Assembly (NCBI GenBank): GCA_030247855.1
Contig: JAPDRN010000118.1
Span: 1 to 64,000 of the forward strand
Length of the DNA: 64,000 nt
From: Knufia peltigerae
Taxonomy: Eukaryota > Ascomycota > Eurotiomycetes > Chaetothyriales > Trichomeriaceae
Direction: 5' to 3'
Position 1 is the stretch's first letter, and each line of letters starts with the position of its first letter. Below, one piece after another: positions 42,426-55,098 of the stretch. The notes beneath the pieces are model-generated. The model was given only the letters and a program-made list of their open reading frames with translations. It did not search any database and was not told the origin of the DNA. The position numbers and the translations under genes are program-made.

Positions 42426-45400
42426 TCAAGAGCTACTCTCCCATTCGGCCAACCTGGAAGCCAAACTTCCCTTCTTCCAGTGCTTCTCATAATCCTCTCT
42501 GAGCTCGACCTGCGCCTTTTCTCCTACCTTGCCGTATCCGCCGCCGCCTGGTGTCATCTAGGGAGTCCTAGCATTAGCGAGGAGACAAGTGTGGTATCAA
42601 GTCTGTCACTTACCACAATGATCCTTTCTCCAGGCTGCATAGAAGCGGTGTTCTTTGCGCCCATGCTGATATGCCTGTATTCATATTCATCGGAACCACC
42701 ATCTTCTCTTCGCTTCCCTTCATGTTCACCACCAGATCCTCGGCTCGTTACCTTTTTGATTTTTCTCACCCAAATGTTCTTGCCACATTGGGCATCGCCG
42801 CCTCCGTGCAGGCCATATGGGCGATACACTCGTCGCTCACTGAGTATGCTCACCTGCACAGGAATCCTAAATTCGATGTCTCGGACCACGCCGTCGCCTC
42901 CCTTGTGCTGTCCCGAGCCACCACTTCCGGCCCGCAGGCTGAATTCTCTCAGGATGACGGGGTATCTCCTTTCAAAAACCTCGGCGTCAGTGATTCTCGT
43001 GTTGGTCATATGGGTATGGACGCCACTGGTTCCCTCCCAGTCCTTCCCGGCACCACTACCACCTGCGATGGTTTCATAGTAGCCAAAACCTTTCTGCTCG
43101 CTCTCGCTTTTGCGGTTCCCGCCAAATCCAAACGTGAGATTGTTGCAGTCTCCCTGGCTCGCCGCACAGGCCTCGAAGCATTTGAAGACCACGTCGGTCA
43201 CGCGCTGGCTGGTCAGCACGTTACCACCGACCACTGCAGCCTTCTCACTCGGGCTCAAGAAACAGCCCGCGGGGATCTTGACTTCCACTGGCTTCAAGCA
43301 GCCCTGGTTCAATGGGATATCCTGGTCGACCAAACATCGCAAGCAGTAGATGATCGCCGAATAGGTGACCGCCTCTGGTGCGTTGATGTTGCCGTACACC
43401 TCCGGTCCTGTACCCTCGAAATCAAACACGGCTTCTCCCTTCTCTCCGTCTATGGTGATGCGTAAACATATCGGGCTTCCGTCATCCATGTAATCAACGG
43501 CCTGCAGATCTTTACCCTCGAAACGTTTGCTGACTTCCTTTAGTAACGTTCGCACCGACTGCTCTGCATTATCTTGAATGTTGTGCATGTAGAATTGCAC
43601 AACGTCCTCCCCATAATCTTCGATGAGGGTGCTGATCAAGTTGATACCCTTTTGATTTGCGGCAATCTGTGCTTTCAAATCGTTGATGTTGTCCGCCAAA
43701 CATCGCGTTCCGCTGCAGTCTGGGTACTGCGCGGGCTCATCGTAGAGTAACTCGGTGATGCGCCTCTCGTCGAATTTGCCCTCTGACACCAGTTTCTCCG
43801 ATTTGATCGCCGCCCCTTCTTGGAACAGTTCGCGGCTGTGCGGAGGCATGGACCCAGGTAAGATGCCGCCAATGTCGGCGTGGTGGGCACGAGAAGCAAC
43901 GTAGAATACAATCTCGCCCGAGGGGCTGAAGGCCGGAGTCACGACAGTGATGTCCGGCAAATGTGTGCCACCGTACTCGGGGTGATTCGAGACGATCACG
44001 TCGCCCTTCTTCAGCTTCCCCTTCCAGATTTCGGCTTGGGTTCGGACACACGTCGACATGCTGCCCAGGTGCACAGGAAGATGTGGCGCGTTGGCAACGA
44101 GACCACCCGCACTGTCGAACAAGGCGCAGGAATAGTCTAGCCGTTCCTTCACGTTCGTGGACACGCTGGTCTTTTGCAGAGCGCGTCCCATTTGTTCGGC
44201 GATGGCCATGAAGCGATGAGCGAATATGGAGAGCAGAATCGGGTCGACTTCCTTCGCATTCGCCTTGTTGCTACTGCCTTCTTCGCCGATGTTGATGACG
44301 ACGTGTGTCTCAATGACCAACGCCGACGCCGATGGAGGGATGATGATGGTCTGCGTCCCGTCGGCAATGATGGCGGGACCTTTGACTCGTGTGCCCACGT
44401 CCAGGTCTTCAAGCTTGTAGATCTTGGTGTCTACACGGCCGCCTTCAAAGTACACCTTTGACGTGGAAAACGCCTTGTCCCCAACGACATCCTTCGGCTT
44501 GATCTCCTTGAGCTGCTGGTCTGCCGTCTCGGACATGCCGCGGAAAGATTTTCCAATGCCACGCACGCGCACGTCGTCAATGATTATGTCCCTGTCCGGT
44601 AGGGTAAATCCGAATTCCTGCTCGTGCTGGCGCACAAATGCGGCACCAAAGGCCCAGTCGTCGCCCGAGTACAACTCCTTCGCTTCTTCCGCGCTTGGCT
44701 TGATCACCATCAACGCAGACTCGGTGCCTCTGTACCGCATGTTGAGATATTCCTCGTACTCAATAGCGTCATCGGAGAACCCTTGGTCACGGAGACGCTT
44801 CCGCGAGCGCTCTTTCAGGTCGTTCATCTTCGACTTGAGGCCCTCACGGTTGCCGCCATTCAGGTCCCAGACATGAGACTCGGGTACTTGGCTTTCATCG
44901 ACAACGTCGGCGAGAGCCATTCCATATGCGGATAAAACGGAGGAGTAACGATGGACGAGAATTTGGCGGATGCCCAGTGACTCTGCGATGGCCACCGCGT
45001 GCTGGCCTCCAGCACCTCCGAACGTGGCGAGACGGTGTTGAGATGTGTCGTGGCCTTTGGCTTCTGTCAGTGAGCGGATGGGACGTGTCATTGTCTCGTT
45101 GGCGATCTTGACAAAGCCGTACGCCACTTCGTCCGCAGACATGTCTTTACCAGTCTGGCTGTTGATATCCTTGGTGAGTTCTTCAAAGAGTTTCCTGCTC
45201 GCCTCCGGGTCCAAGCCTTCATTCTCGTTCTTACCGAAGATCTTGGGGAAGAAGTCTGGGAGTAGACGGCCTAAGAAGAGGTTGGCATCCGTGACTGTCA
45301 GAGGGCCTCCCTTCCGATAACATGCTGGTCCAGGGTGGGCACCAGCCGACTCTGGTCCAACCACAAACAGGCCATTTCTGAAAAACAAGCGAGACCCACC

Positions 45401-46629
45401 ACCCGCGGCGACGGTGTTGATATCGAGCTGAGGGGACTGGATGGTCACGCCTGCTGTGGTGGTCTCAAAGACGTGCTCATAACGCCCTTGGCCGTACCTG
45501 CTCACATCTGTGCTGGTGCCGCCCATGTCGAAGCCAATCACGGGTGTTTTGGTGTCCGGATCATAAGATGTTAACGCATAGCCGACTACGCCGCCAGCCG
45601 GTCCTGACAAGATGGCACGCAGGCCCGAGAACTTGTCGACATCGACAAGACCTCCGTCGGACTGCATGAACTCGCATCTGGCGCCCTTGCTGCCTTCTTC
45701 CTTCTTTACACTTTCTGTGCCTAGGCCGCCCTCAAATCCAGCTTGAAACCCAGAAATGTACTTCTTGATGGCAGGAGTGAGATATGCATCGGCGCATGCT
45801 GAGGTGGCTCTTGGTACAAGCTTGATCATCGGCATCAGCTCGTGACTAAGGCTGACGTGCTGAAACCCAATCTCTTTTGCCAATCTTCCGACCAGAGCTT
45901 CATGATCGGGAAACGTGTAGGCATGCATTAAGCATACTGCAATACTTCGGAAGCCATCGTCATACAAAGTCTTCAAGGACTCCTTGATCTTGTTCTCTTC
46001 AGGTCTCTGCAAGATTCGAACAGCCTCTCCTGAAAGCCCTTTGACGAGATCGCTGTTCCTGTAGTCTTCGTGCTTGGCGTCGACCTTTGTCTGGTTCCGA
46101 ACCGGATCCTCGGCGTAATCCTCCAGGGTCACACGCTCGTCGACTTCGACAACTTTCCGGTAAAGCACATCCGGCCTGCGGATGGCGAGGTCAAAGATCT
46201 TAGGTCTGGACTGATTTCCAATCTCCAAGCAGTCCTTGAACCCGCGAGTCACTACCAGGGCCATCTTTTCACCCTTGCGCTCCAGTAAGGCGTTGGTGGC
46301 CACCGTCGTGCCCATTCGAATACTCTCGATCTTCGAGGTATCAAGCGCTTCTCCTCTCGGGATTTCCTTGTTAGTGAACTTCTCCATCAGACGGCGGATT
46401 CCTTCAAGCGGCGCATCTTTGTAATTGGACGGGTCCTCTGATAACAACTTGATGATAATGTCATCTTCCATGCGCCCAGTACCAGGGTTGCCAACGCAGT
46501 CTGTGAATGTGCCGCCACGCTGCCCACGTTAAAATGTGAGTGTGAGAGAATGTAAGCGAACAATTGACGCCTGAAACTCACATCTATAGCAATTCGGATG
46601 CCTCTCTCCTCGCCTCCAGCATCCCCCAT
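42426..46629 (-). CDS. oxp1: 5-oxoprolinase (ATP-dependent, HyuA-HyuB fusion)
   Basis: Opens 5-oxoproline to glutamate with ATP in the glutathione cycle, cytosolic. Exons 46629-46582, 46519-42614 and 42557-42426 give 1361 residues. The tiny first exon supplies G-I-R-I-A-I-D, continuing as R-G-G-T-F-T-D-C, the phosphate-binding start of HyuA. The last exon gives T-P-G-G-G-G-Y-G, the conserved HyuB end. Inside are M-G-T-T-V-A-T-N-A-L-L and G-F-D-M-G-G-T-S-T-D-V-S (HyuA) and H-P-E-Y-G-G-T-H-L-P-D (HyuB). Length matches yeast OXP1 (about 1286) with small inserts. Hydantoinase/acetone carboxylase relatives are split genes, so this fused form supports the call. Confidence 0.95.
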
Positions 46630-47301
46630 CTTGAAGTCTGCCTTCGAATTTGTTATGCACGCTGTTCCCGGTGGAATATCTCTGCCGGATGGATAGAAGA
46701 CTGCTGAATTTCAAAGCAGAGCGTCACCTGATGGAGAAGTCCGCCCACCAGAGCCGTGGCTATAGAAGTTTGATAGAAGCTGTAGGCGCCAAGATTTCGG
46801 TGCTGTGAGCCACTGATTGACTCACCCCTGGGTTTGATTGATCTCAATAGAAAAACGAAAAGATCTTTGTATCCCGGATATGGCAGCAGCGAGATTGAAT
46901 CAACGGTTCGGACGAATAAACGGTTCAAGATACAGTACGAGCGAGTACAGTGAGTGATCGTCGGTTGATCATATTTCGTCATTGGCCCCGATAACTGGAC
47001 GAGATCAAAATTGCCATCTACAATTTCATGAATTCGATGAGAATAAAACCAGCACATGAAGAAGAATCAATCGAACCTCAACACGAGAAATAGCAAAAAA
47101 TTCTCATCAAGTGAGTTATGCCATCAATGGTTATATCAACTCGGAGTATCGCGGTTTCTCACAAAAAGTAACACTGGTTATGGCTGGCGCAAAACAAATA
47201 TTCTTCCTTATTTAACGCCGACATTTCACACAGCCAAATCATGCTAAAACAGCTTCATCAAAAAGTCCAACACAGAAGTAGATTCGTCAATGTGGTTCGT
47301 T
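46630..47301. other. Intergenic region, 672 bp
   Basis: Promoter of the 5-oxoprolinase gene and 3' region of the Aurora gene. A minus-strand open frame at 46653-47057 has no family pattern and is probably chance. Confidence 0.5.
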
Positions 47302-48604
47302 TCATTGCTCTGAGCTCTTTCTGTTACTGTCGGAGGCTCTCTGGGCTCCACGCTCACCACCTTTTGTCATACAGTGCTTGATGATCCATGGATGTTGAAG
47401 GACGTGATCAAGTGGTATTCTCTTTTCGGGGTCAAGAACCAGGAGCTATTCCACGTGTCAGCCGAAGCAATAAAAAATCTCAAACCCACTTACTCTGTGT
47501 ATTAGATCCTTCGCCTCTGCACTGACGAAGCTCGGCACACTCATGTCACCACGAGCAATCCTTCTCTGTGTCATGATCGGCGTGTCCTCAAACGGTGCTT
47601 CTCCAACCAAAAACTCGTATGTCAAAACACCCAGACTCCAAAGATCGACTTTCTCGTTATAAAAGTTGTCGGAACTTCCTGGCTTGAGCATCTCTGGGGG
47701 AAGATAATCGAGGGTACCACACATGGTCTGTCTTCGATTGTTGGGAGCATGGACCGACCAGCCAAAATCAGAAATTTTGATCTCGCCGTGGATACCAACT
47801 AAAATGTTTTCGGGCTTGATATCTCGGTGCATTACATGCTTGCTGTGCAGGTATTTGAGAGCTGCGGCCATTTGAGCGATGTATTGGGCAGCCTTCCATT
47901 CCGGGAATCTGTGTTCTTTGCGAAGATGCTTGTACAGCTCACCTTTTCCAGCAAATTCTAGGATGAGGAAAACCCTCTTGCTGTCGTGAAAATGGCCGTA
48001 GAGCCTCAGAACGTTTGGGTGTCGTAAGTTCGATTGAATCTCAATCTCTCTTCTCACTTGCTTCTCAACTTTGCCTTGCTGCAGTTCGGACTTGTGTAGG
48101 ACCTTCAACGCACAAATCCAACCTGACGATCTCTCACGCGCGAGATATACTCGACCGAATTTTCCCTTTCCCAATGGTTTACCTATTTCGAACATCCCTA
48201 GGTGGAACTGCTTGGGTGCTTGTGGCTGGTCGAAAAAAGCTACTGTCTGTTTTTCATGGCTCTCATCAGACGCGCGAGATGATTGTGCAGGTTTTCGGAC
48301 GGGCGAAGGTGGTAGAGTTGGTACACTTGTGGTGGTGGTGATGGTTGTGATTTGGCCAGCATTCTGTCTCGATTCGTTTGTGGTTTGAAGAGCGTATTTG
48401 ACCAAGTTTGCCCTAGGATGGCTCGAAGGAAGACTGGCTATTGTCCCCGTAGCTGCAGCCTGGAAAGATTCAGTTAGATTAAGACATCGCATCCAAGCAT
48501 GGAGTTATAGGTACCTTGGATTTGAATGAGGTGTTGGTTGGGGCTTCATTTTCGTCGTTGACTGTGAGGTGCTCGAATCGAGCTTCGAGGGCTTTTGTCG
48601 CCAT
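47302..48604 (-). CDS. ark1: Aurora kinase (Ipl1/Ark1)
   Basis: Mitotic Ser/Thr kinase of the chromosomal passenger complex. Exons 48604-48515, 48459-47494 and 47445-47302 give 399 residues. The kinase domain starts G-K-P-L-G-K-G-K-F-G-R-V and has the ATP lysine in A-L-K-V-L, catalytic H-R-D-I-K-P-E-N, D-F-G-W-S-V, and the Aurora-type activation loop R-R-Q-T-M-C-G-T-L-D-Y-L-P-P-E-M, in which Thr is the phosphosite. The last exon closes the domain with L-L-V-L-D-P-E-K-R-I and H-P-W-I. The N-terminal 110 residues are variable. Divergent from TIP41. Confidence 0.95.
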
Positions 48605-49005
48605 TTGGAGATTATTAAGATAAGATTAAAGGAGGGAGAAGTTGTCGACCTGCTATCTCGTTGTTGCTGTTAAATTGACAGTGACACTGCAACTGTGACT
48701 GCGACGATTCTGAAATGAATAAAGGGTACGACAAAACACATCGTCGCCCATGGCAACCGCTATCACCAGGCTTAAAGACATTGATAGGGCTGCGCAAGCC
48801 GCGCCTGGAGCGCAAATCTGTCGGCGGTGCGGGGATCATTCAACAGGCGTTAATTGTCTAATACTGTAACTCCATGCGCATGGGCATCATTCAACTACTG
48901 CATTTCTTCTTTGCGCACTGACATGTCAACTGGAGCATAGCGAGCAATCCTCTGTTGGACAGGATCGAACGAACTCGACATTGTCCACCAGCTGATCCTA
49001 TTATC
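48605..49005. promoter_or_regulatory. Shared promoter region of Aurora kinase and TIP41 genes
   Basis: 401 bp between divergent starts; no specific site was recognised. Confidence 0.4.
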
Positions 49006-49836
49006 ATGGCAGTCAACGATACCCAATCCAGGGATGCTGTCGACACGAATTATCCCTCTGTCACAGCAGCTCCTCCGAGATCATTCTCCATCGAAGGGTT
49101 CCGCATAACGACTCAAAAGCTCCCGATACTGAAAGCTGGACCGATCGAAGAGATGACGAACAAGCTAGGCATTGCACCTCCTGAGATGATATTCGGCGAC
49201 AACTTCGTGGCGATCGAACACCCGCCGTCTCACTGGGGGATCAAGTTTGATGCATTCGGGGCCCTAGACCGGGTGGATAAGACTGGCGAGAAGAGGCTGA
49301 AAGTAGCATATTCAAAAGAGTGGCATCAGAGCAGAGAGGACTCACATGACATCAAGGAAGTCATCAAACCCTTCGACTGGTCCTATACTACCGACTACAA
49401 AGGAGATCTTGCCCCGGAGAGTCCGCGCTTCAAAGAAGGGAGCAACCCCATCCCGCTAGAACTGCTGAAGCGACCGGATCCAATATTATTCTTCGATGAT
49501 GTGATCCTGTACGAAGACGAGCTCGCAGATAATGGAATCACAATGCTTTCCTGCAAGATCAGGGTCATGCCTGCTCGCTTACTCCTTCTGTGCCGGTTTT
49601 TCATGAGGCTCGATAATGTTCTGCTAAGACTTCGGGACACCAGGGTATATGTCGACTTTAGCAAGAAGGAGGTAATACGGGAATACGTCGCACGAGAGGA
49701 TTCGTACGACAAAGTTCATGACGAACTCGCAGCCAGAAGGGATGATGTCGCTGCCGTACTCCGAGATGCCAACCAGATGCCGGATCTTCTACCGGTGGTC
49801 GAAAGAAAGCTTGAACGAGTTGAGTTGGGCAAGTGA
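49006..49836 (+). CDS. tip41: TIP41-like TOR signalling regulator
   Basis: Single exon, 276 residues. TIP41 binds Tap42-type phosphatase regulators and modulates PP2A downstream of TOR. Family marks are P-E-M-I-F-G-D-N, W-G-I-K-F-D-A-F-G-A-L, the block P-F-D-W-S-Y-T-T-D-Y-K-G-D, P-I-L-F-F-D-D-V-I-L-Y-E-D-E-L-A-D-N-G and R-V-M-P-A-R-L-L-L-L-C-R-F-F-M-R-L-D. ATG 49006 is used; a longer frame would need a TTG start. Confidence 0.95.
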   Translation: MAVNDTQSRDAVDTNYPSVTAAPPRSFSIEGFRITTQKLPILKAGPIEEMTNKLGIAPPEMIFGDNFVAIEHPPSHWGIKFDAFGALDRVDKTGEKRLKVAYSKEWHQSREDSHDIKEVIKPFDWSYTTDYKGDLAPESPRFKEGSNPIPLELLKRPDPILFFDDVILYEDELADNGITMLSCKIRVMPARLLLLCRFFMRLDNVLLRLRDTRVYVDFSKKEVIREYVAREDSYDKVHDELAARRDDVAAVLRDANQMPDLLPVVERKLERVELGK

Positions 49837-50987
49837 GCTGTTGTCTTCCAGACCCACGAGTCGCAATTGTCTGAGCACGTACGACTGATAACAGCGTCGC
49901 CCGCGAAAATACTCCCGGGAGGAAAGATTTTTCTCGAGCACCGCTCCTGTGCAGATCTTCGTCCTCATTTCCAAATACGAAGAAATGTATACAACCCAAA
50001 CAATGATGAAGAAAACATGATTAGAACACCACCACAACGGCAGTAAACAACTCGACCCAATACGTCAGGTTTGCAAGCACAAACATCAAGTCCCACTCAC
50101 ATTCGACGCAGAGAGATTTGTCTTCACGTAAAATGCCCCGACAATGGCACATGGGAATTGAAGTCGTGTATATGCGATGCTATCCAGCATTGTTTACACA
50201 TGCGGGTCACTGCTGGTCGGCCATCATTATACTTCGAACTTCGCAGGCATAGCATGCAGTCATGGGCTTCATAGAAACCCCAGTCTGAACAAGAGACTGG
50301 GACTGGGGTAGGAGGACGGAGTCTGCTTCAGACACGTTCGAAGGACCCTCACGTAACCGCACCTAGACTCTCTAGCCACTCGCTTAACAGTTGATGATCT
50401 ACAAAGCTGGGCAGGCGAACTACGGAGTACAGGTTCGTGTCATCGCCTAAAAGCGTCTGCAGTGGACATTGTCTCGCGAAAAATCCCCATAGAGTACAGG
50501 TCAGAAATCAATTGGCTTGACCCAGCTGAGCAAATGAAAGTTCCGGTCATGTCGAACACATGATGGCAGCGTGAAAGGACTGAAGCATCCAATTTCCGCA
50601 TTTTCCCAAATGGCCAAAGTGGAAACCCAATGAACCAATCATGTTCCACAGGTTTCAGCCTTCTTCCCATCCCTCAGCACCCTTTTCTCCTCCTGTCTTG
50701 GTGTTTATCGACTTTTCTAGCCATAAAGGCACAAGTTGTACGTACTTGGGTGGCTGCTAATCTTCCTCGGATCGACCGTTACAAACCATTGGTAAGGCAT
50801 CCGTTTTCCCACGCGAGGATTGTCCTTGAGCCGCAACAAGCATGGCTCTAAAGACGGGCAATGCGAGGAACAAGGGTAGGTCAATAGTCTCTCGCTTTTC
50901 TCTGAAACCATTTTTTCAATCTCGAGTCCCTTGCTCTTTGCCTCGAGAATTCTACGCGACAGTTTCAATCGTCTCCGTGCCCTGGGC
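49837..50987. other. 1.15 kb intergenic region
   Basis: Holds an 8-bp inverted repeat with a 7-nt loop at 50279-50301 and TACGGAGTA at 50421-50429. No gene was recognised. The right half is the promoter and leader of the next gene. Confidence 0.5.
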
Positions 50988-52118
50988 ATGATGAGCCCTC
51001 TCACAGAGATAGCCCTGTGGGCTTTGGCATTCGGTATTTCCTTCTCCAATGCGTTGCCTTCGGTACCCGTTGCGACCGATCCCATTGTCACAACGAGCAC
51101 TATTACGACGGCTGTTCCATCACTGGTCACTATCTACTCCATTATTCCTGCAACCGACGACTCGAATGCGTTGTCCACGATCACAACTACTATAAATGGT
51201 CAAGAGGTGATTACGATCTCTTCCGGCAGCGTAGTCGCGGGCTCCAGCACCAGCACCATTGTGTCGACGTTGACGGTGACCACTACTGAAGTTGTGGTCA
51301 GCACAATTGGATACTCGACAGTATTCGGTCCAGACCCCGAGCCAACGGTAAGTATTCAACATCGCCTTTGATATCACTGAGATATGCCGTGGAAACATTG
51401 CGACCGGTGCATTCCCTCGCTAACACCCATATAGGCGACCCCTGCCTCCACGCCGGCCACGATCCCCAATTCAGCGGCACCTACAACGCCCATCAATGAC
51501 CCAGCTACGACGAGTGTTCCGCTGGGAACATCGACGACTGTGTCCAACGAAATAGTCAGCTCCTCGGGTGCCAGCACTACGAAAGGGGCTATTGAGACTT
51601 CCTCGTCCGCTTTGGCAGCTGTAGCAACAGCCTCTGGGTCGTCAGCTTCGTCTGCGTCTTCCTCGCCCTCACTGTCAAGCGGAGCCAAGGCAGGAATTGG
51701 CGTCGGCGTTGTGATAGGCGTCATAGGTCTTATCGTTATATCCTTTTTCCTGGGCCAACGATACTCACGCAGGCGGCGAAACGAAGCCATTAGCCACTCT
51801 CACACAGAGTCTGGCGGCCCAGATCAGGAGAAGGATGTTTTCCTGGCTGGTCGTCCTTATGAAGAAACGAATCCCGATCAATATGCAGGCGGATCGACTA
51901 GTGGCAAGCATCAATCTTCCCCAGCAACAACAGAAGTTGGGAGCACTTCGCCCGGTACGAAGTTTGCCGATGTACCAAGTCCAGCCGTGTCATCCTACCA
52001 TAGCCCCGGTGGAGAGCTTTCTGCTCTCCCACCACTCAAGGACGACGACATGTATGTGGGTGTGCCGAGCTATATGTCAGGATCGAAAAGGTGGAGCATG
52101 AAAGAATATGAAACATGA
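50988..52118 (+). CDS. Mid2/WSC-like single-span surface protein
   Basis: Exons 50988-51347 and 51435-52118 give 347 residues. A signal peptide (A-L-W-A-L-A-F-G-I-S-F-S-N-A) starts a Ser/Thr-rich ectodomain of about 200 residues with no cysteine-rich WSC module. A transmembrane helix follows at about 215-238 (I-G-V-G-V-V-I-G-V-I-G-L-I-V-I-S-F-F-L-G), then the stop-transfer R-R-R-R and a cytosolic tail of about 100 residues. The layout matches fungal stress sensors of Mid2 type and other mucin-like proteins. The tail ends with K-R-W-S-M-K-E-Y-E-T, a motif with potential phosphosites. Function beyond topology is a guess. Confidence 0.8.
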
Positions 52119-53249
52119 AGGCGTTCACTTCAAGCACGAGTTTGCTTCAAACAAAATCGGCTCCGATCGTCGATCAGGCAGGGCCAAAGAGGCCAGAGGA
52201 GGTGTATATCACACGAGTTCCAACTCTTTGGATGCCCATCTTCTGGCACAGCTGGCCCTTCGAGATTGGCTGGTCATCATCTCATCATCTCATCATCACA
52301 AAATGAAGACAACGTGATGTTCCTTCGCGAGTTTGGAATAAATGCTCGGCTTCTGTCCGCGTCAGGGCTGTTGGGCCTCTGGCCTCAAGAGACGCACACT
52401 CAGTCGCGAACTATGAACGTCGCACCGAGTTGCTTCACCGACTCGTCAGCGACGATCGTCTACTGTTACAATCGCGCATTCTCAGACACAGCATATTTGC
52501 TCCAAAAATCAGCACTCGCCGAATTTGGGATGACAGTGGGTTTGAGAGCTCCCCAGGATGCTTCCAAGGACCGAGTTCCTCACTGTTGCTTGTAGTCTTT
52601 ACATGCGACCCACCTACCTATTTTTTTTGGCAACGATGAAAGAGTTTCGAACCCAGAGCTTGTGTTGGACAAGGCTACGCTGGAGTCTTGGGCAGATTAC
52701 GAGAAGAAATCCACAAAGGCCTGGCTGCGGCAGATCAGCAGTTCTGGCCACGATGGACCTGATAATCATCCCAAGCGAAGTTCCCGCGGCTGGAAAAGTG
52801 CCTGGGTCGGACAAACCCACGTTTTGTGTTCCGCCAGTACCTGAGCGAATCACGTGTAGCGCTAGGACGGAACTGTGGCTTATGCTGAAGGTTGAAGATT
52901 TCACGTCTTGGTACATAGAGCAATCCAGTCGATGTGCAAATTGTAAACGATTGTGATTCCCAGCTCCGTGACGCAGCTTACTGACACGTAATCAGGTCCA
53001 CGTACCTCGTGGATCGAGCATCAAACACCACGAGCAGTGTATCCTTAACTACCACATCTGGACTAGATTGCCAAGTCAAGGTCACGTGCCGCTGTCAAGA
53101 TCAAAACCTCTCTACGCCTGGCTTTCCTGATTTTTTCATTCTCTTACGGCCCGAACATCCACGTTTATATGATCAGCGCATTGTACGACAAAGATTCAAA
53201 AATCGACAACTCACACACGCCGATCACTCTCCGCCGTTGATGGTCCACG
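52119..53249. other. 1.13 kb intergenic region without a recognised gene
   Basis: Short frames only; none gave a known pattern or a convincing exon set. Promoter and leader of the Spt10-like gene lie at the right. Confidence 0.5.
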
Positions 53250-55098
53250 ATGCCGGCCCTGCTGGAGGACCCAGAGTCGGCCGTCGTTTATCGGCAATCT
53301 GGGCAGGGTCCGTATCCGACCCCAGAAAATCCGCAAATCCCCTCCTCCATTTTCCCTAGGACCGTCACGCTCAGGGATCGTGTTACAATTGCGACTCTTG
53401 TGCCTTTCTTCTCGCCTGAGGCAGTTCCGAAACGATTATTAGCTTATCTTTCCGAAAATCTCAACAAGGAGATCGAGGGTGGAGATACGTACCCGATGAT
53501 CGACCCTCTGCCACTCGAGACTTTTGGGCCTTATTGGTTTGGTAATTTCGGTGCGGTCATGATCTTGGGTGATATTGGAGGTATTGAAGGGGTCCAGGAC
53601 CTGGATCGAAACGGTGCTGACTGGGACAAACTTTGTCTGGGGAGTTTCTACGTCAAACCCAACTACCCCGGTCGTAGTAGTCACGTATGCAATGGTGGTT
53701 TCCTGGTCACCCCAGCGGCACGAAACAAAGGTGTCGGGAGGTCTATGGGCCGGTGCTATCTCGACTGGGCACCCCAATTAGTAAGTTCTGCTCGAGAGCG
53801 GATAGCGTGCCTCTGGCGGGAATTTGTCTAACACGCAATAGGGCTACACGTACTCTGTCTTCAACCTGGTCTACGAGTCCAATACTGCTTCCACAAGGAT
53901 ATGGGACTCGCTTGGATTCAAACGCATTGGTAAGGTTCCTGGCTGTGGAAATTTGAAATCCTCCAGCGAACCTGTAGATGCCATCATTTACGGAAGAGAT
54001 CTGAAAACGGACCTCGATGGTGATCAATCCGAGGAGAGATTCGATAAAATTCGATACTACTTGAGACATCAATTATATCCACAGGGCGCGGGCAGGTCAG
54101 AAAAAAGCCGACTTAGGAGTGCCGCAACGCACTATAAACTAGTGGGTGGTCAGGATGGTATCCCGGAAAAGCTCTTCTTGAAGGACAAGGAAGTCATTTC
54201 CGACCCTCAAGCACAATACGATATCGCCACACAGATACATCTACAGTCGCACGGAGGCATCAACAAAACCACTGCCATCATAGCTACCCAATATCACTGG
54301 ATTCGCATCAAAGAAACCGTGAGTCATGTGATCAAGAACTGTCCGGACTGTAAGGACGTGAACAAACCTCCAGTCAGTCGACTCGAAAACAGACCTCGAA
54401 GCAAGACAGTTGATGAAGCACCTGGGACACTACCGGCACCGGCACCGGCAACGTCCCCGCCGTCGCCACCACCGCCGCCCCCTCCCCCTCCTCCTTCTAC
54501 TCAACCTTCACTGCCTCCACAACCTCCACTGCCTCAACAACCTCCTGTCGAGATTCAAAGCACGTCTCAAGAAGATATAACCCCCAATCGTTTATCAGAT
54601 CACGACTTCGCTTCAATACAGCAGCAAATGGATCTTGCTAATGACCATCTGACTGATCCCAATGGGCACCTGCAAAGTAATGGCAACCTCGATGCACATC
54701 TTCACCCTGAGCCGCATCTGCATCCGGAGCTGCACCCTGACGCCCATCTTCATGATGCGCATCTCAATGCTTATGATGAGATGGCCATCGACCCGCAGAT
54801 CATGGAGCAGATCCAAGCCATGACCGAGTACGACCAGAATACACATGCTTATGTTCAAGCCGGATTGGGTCAATTTGAGGCTCCACACCTACAGTCGCAT
54901 GATCCGCACGATTTTAATCATCAGCCCCAAGACCATGGCTTCATGAACGACGCCAACGGCGCCATCATGACACATGATCATGTCATGGACGACAGCGGCA
55001 CAGGGACAGGGCTTAGCAACATGCAACCTATTCAGCATGTGTTACCCATGGACTACCTCGAAACTCCGAACAATCAACAGTTTAAACTTGAGCAATGA
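53250..55098 (+). CDS. spt10: Spt10-like regulator: GNAT acetyltransferase fold plus HHCC zinc domain
   Basis: Exons 53250-53780 and 53842-55098 give 595 residues. Residues about 40-225 form a GNAT-like domain: V-T-L-R-D-R-V-T-I-A-T-L-V-P-F then G-F-L-V-T-P-A-A-R-N-K-G-V-G-R-S-M-G, the acetyl-CoA loop (R-x-x-G-x-G variant), and N-L-V-Y-E-S-N-T-A-S across the intron. It is followed by a zinc module H310-x3-H314-x29-C344-x2-C347, the HHCC finger of retroviral integrases. Yeast Spt10, a histone-gene activator, has the same order. The C-terminal half is low-complexity: a proline run (about 390-425) and a His-rich segment (about 455-490). Regulation of core histone genes is inferred from family, not shown here. 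Confidence 0.8.

Noticed and set aside
46653..47057. Minus-strand open frame of 134 codons upstream of 5-oxoprolinase
   Set aside because: No family pattern, no splice link to the neighbour, and a composition like non-coding DNA.
52558..52956. Plus-strand open frame of 132 codons
   Set aside because: No recognisable domain or splice partner. Adjacent frames are equally open.
54230..54360. HHCC integrase zinc finger as part of a retrotransposon
   Set aside because: No reverse transcriptase, protease, long terminal repeats or integrase catalytic core nearby. The module continues in frame from a GNAT domain as in Spt10.
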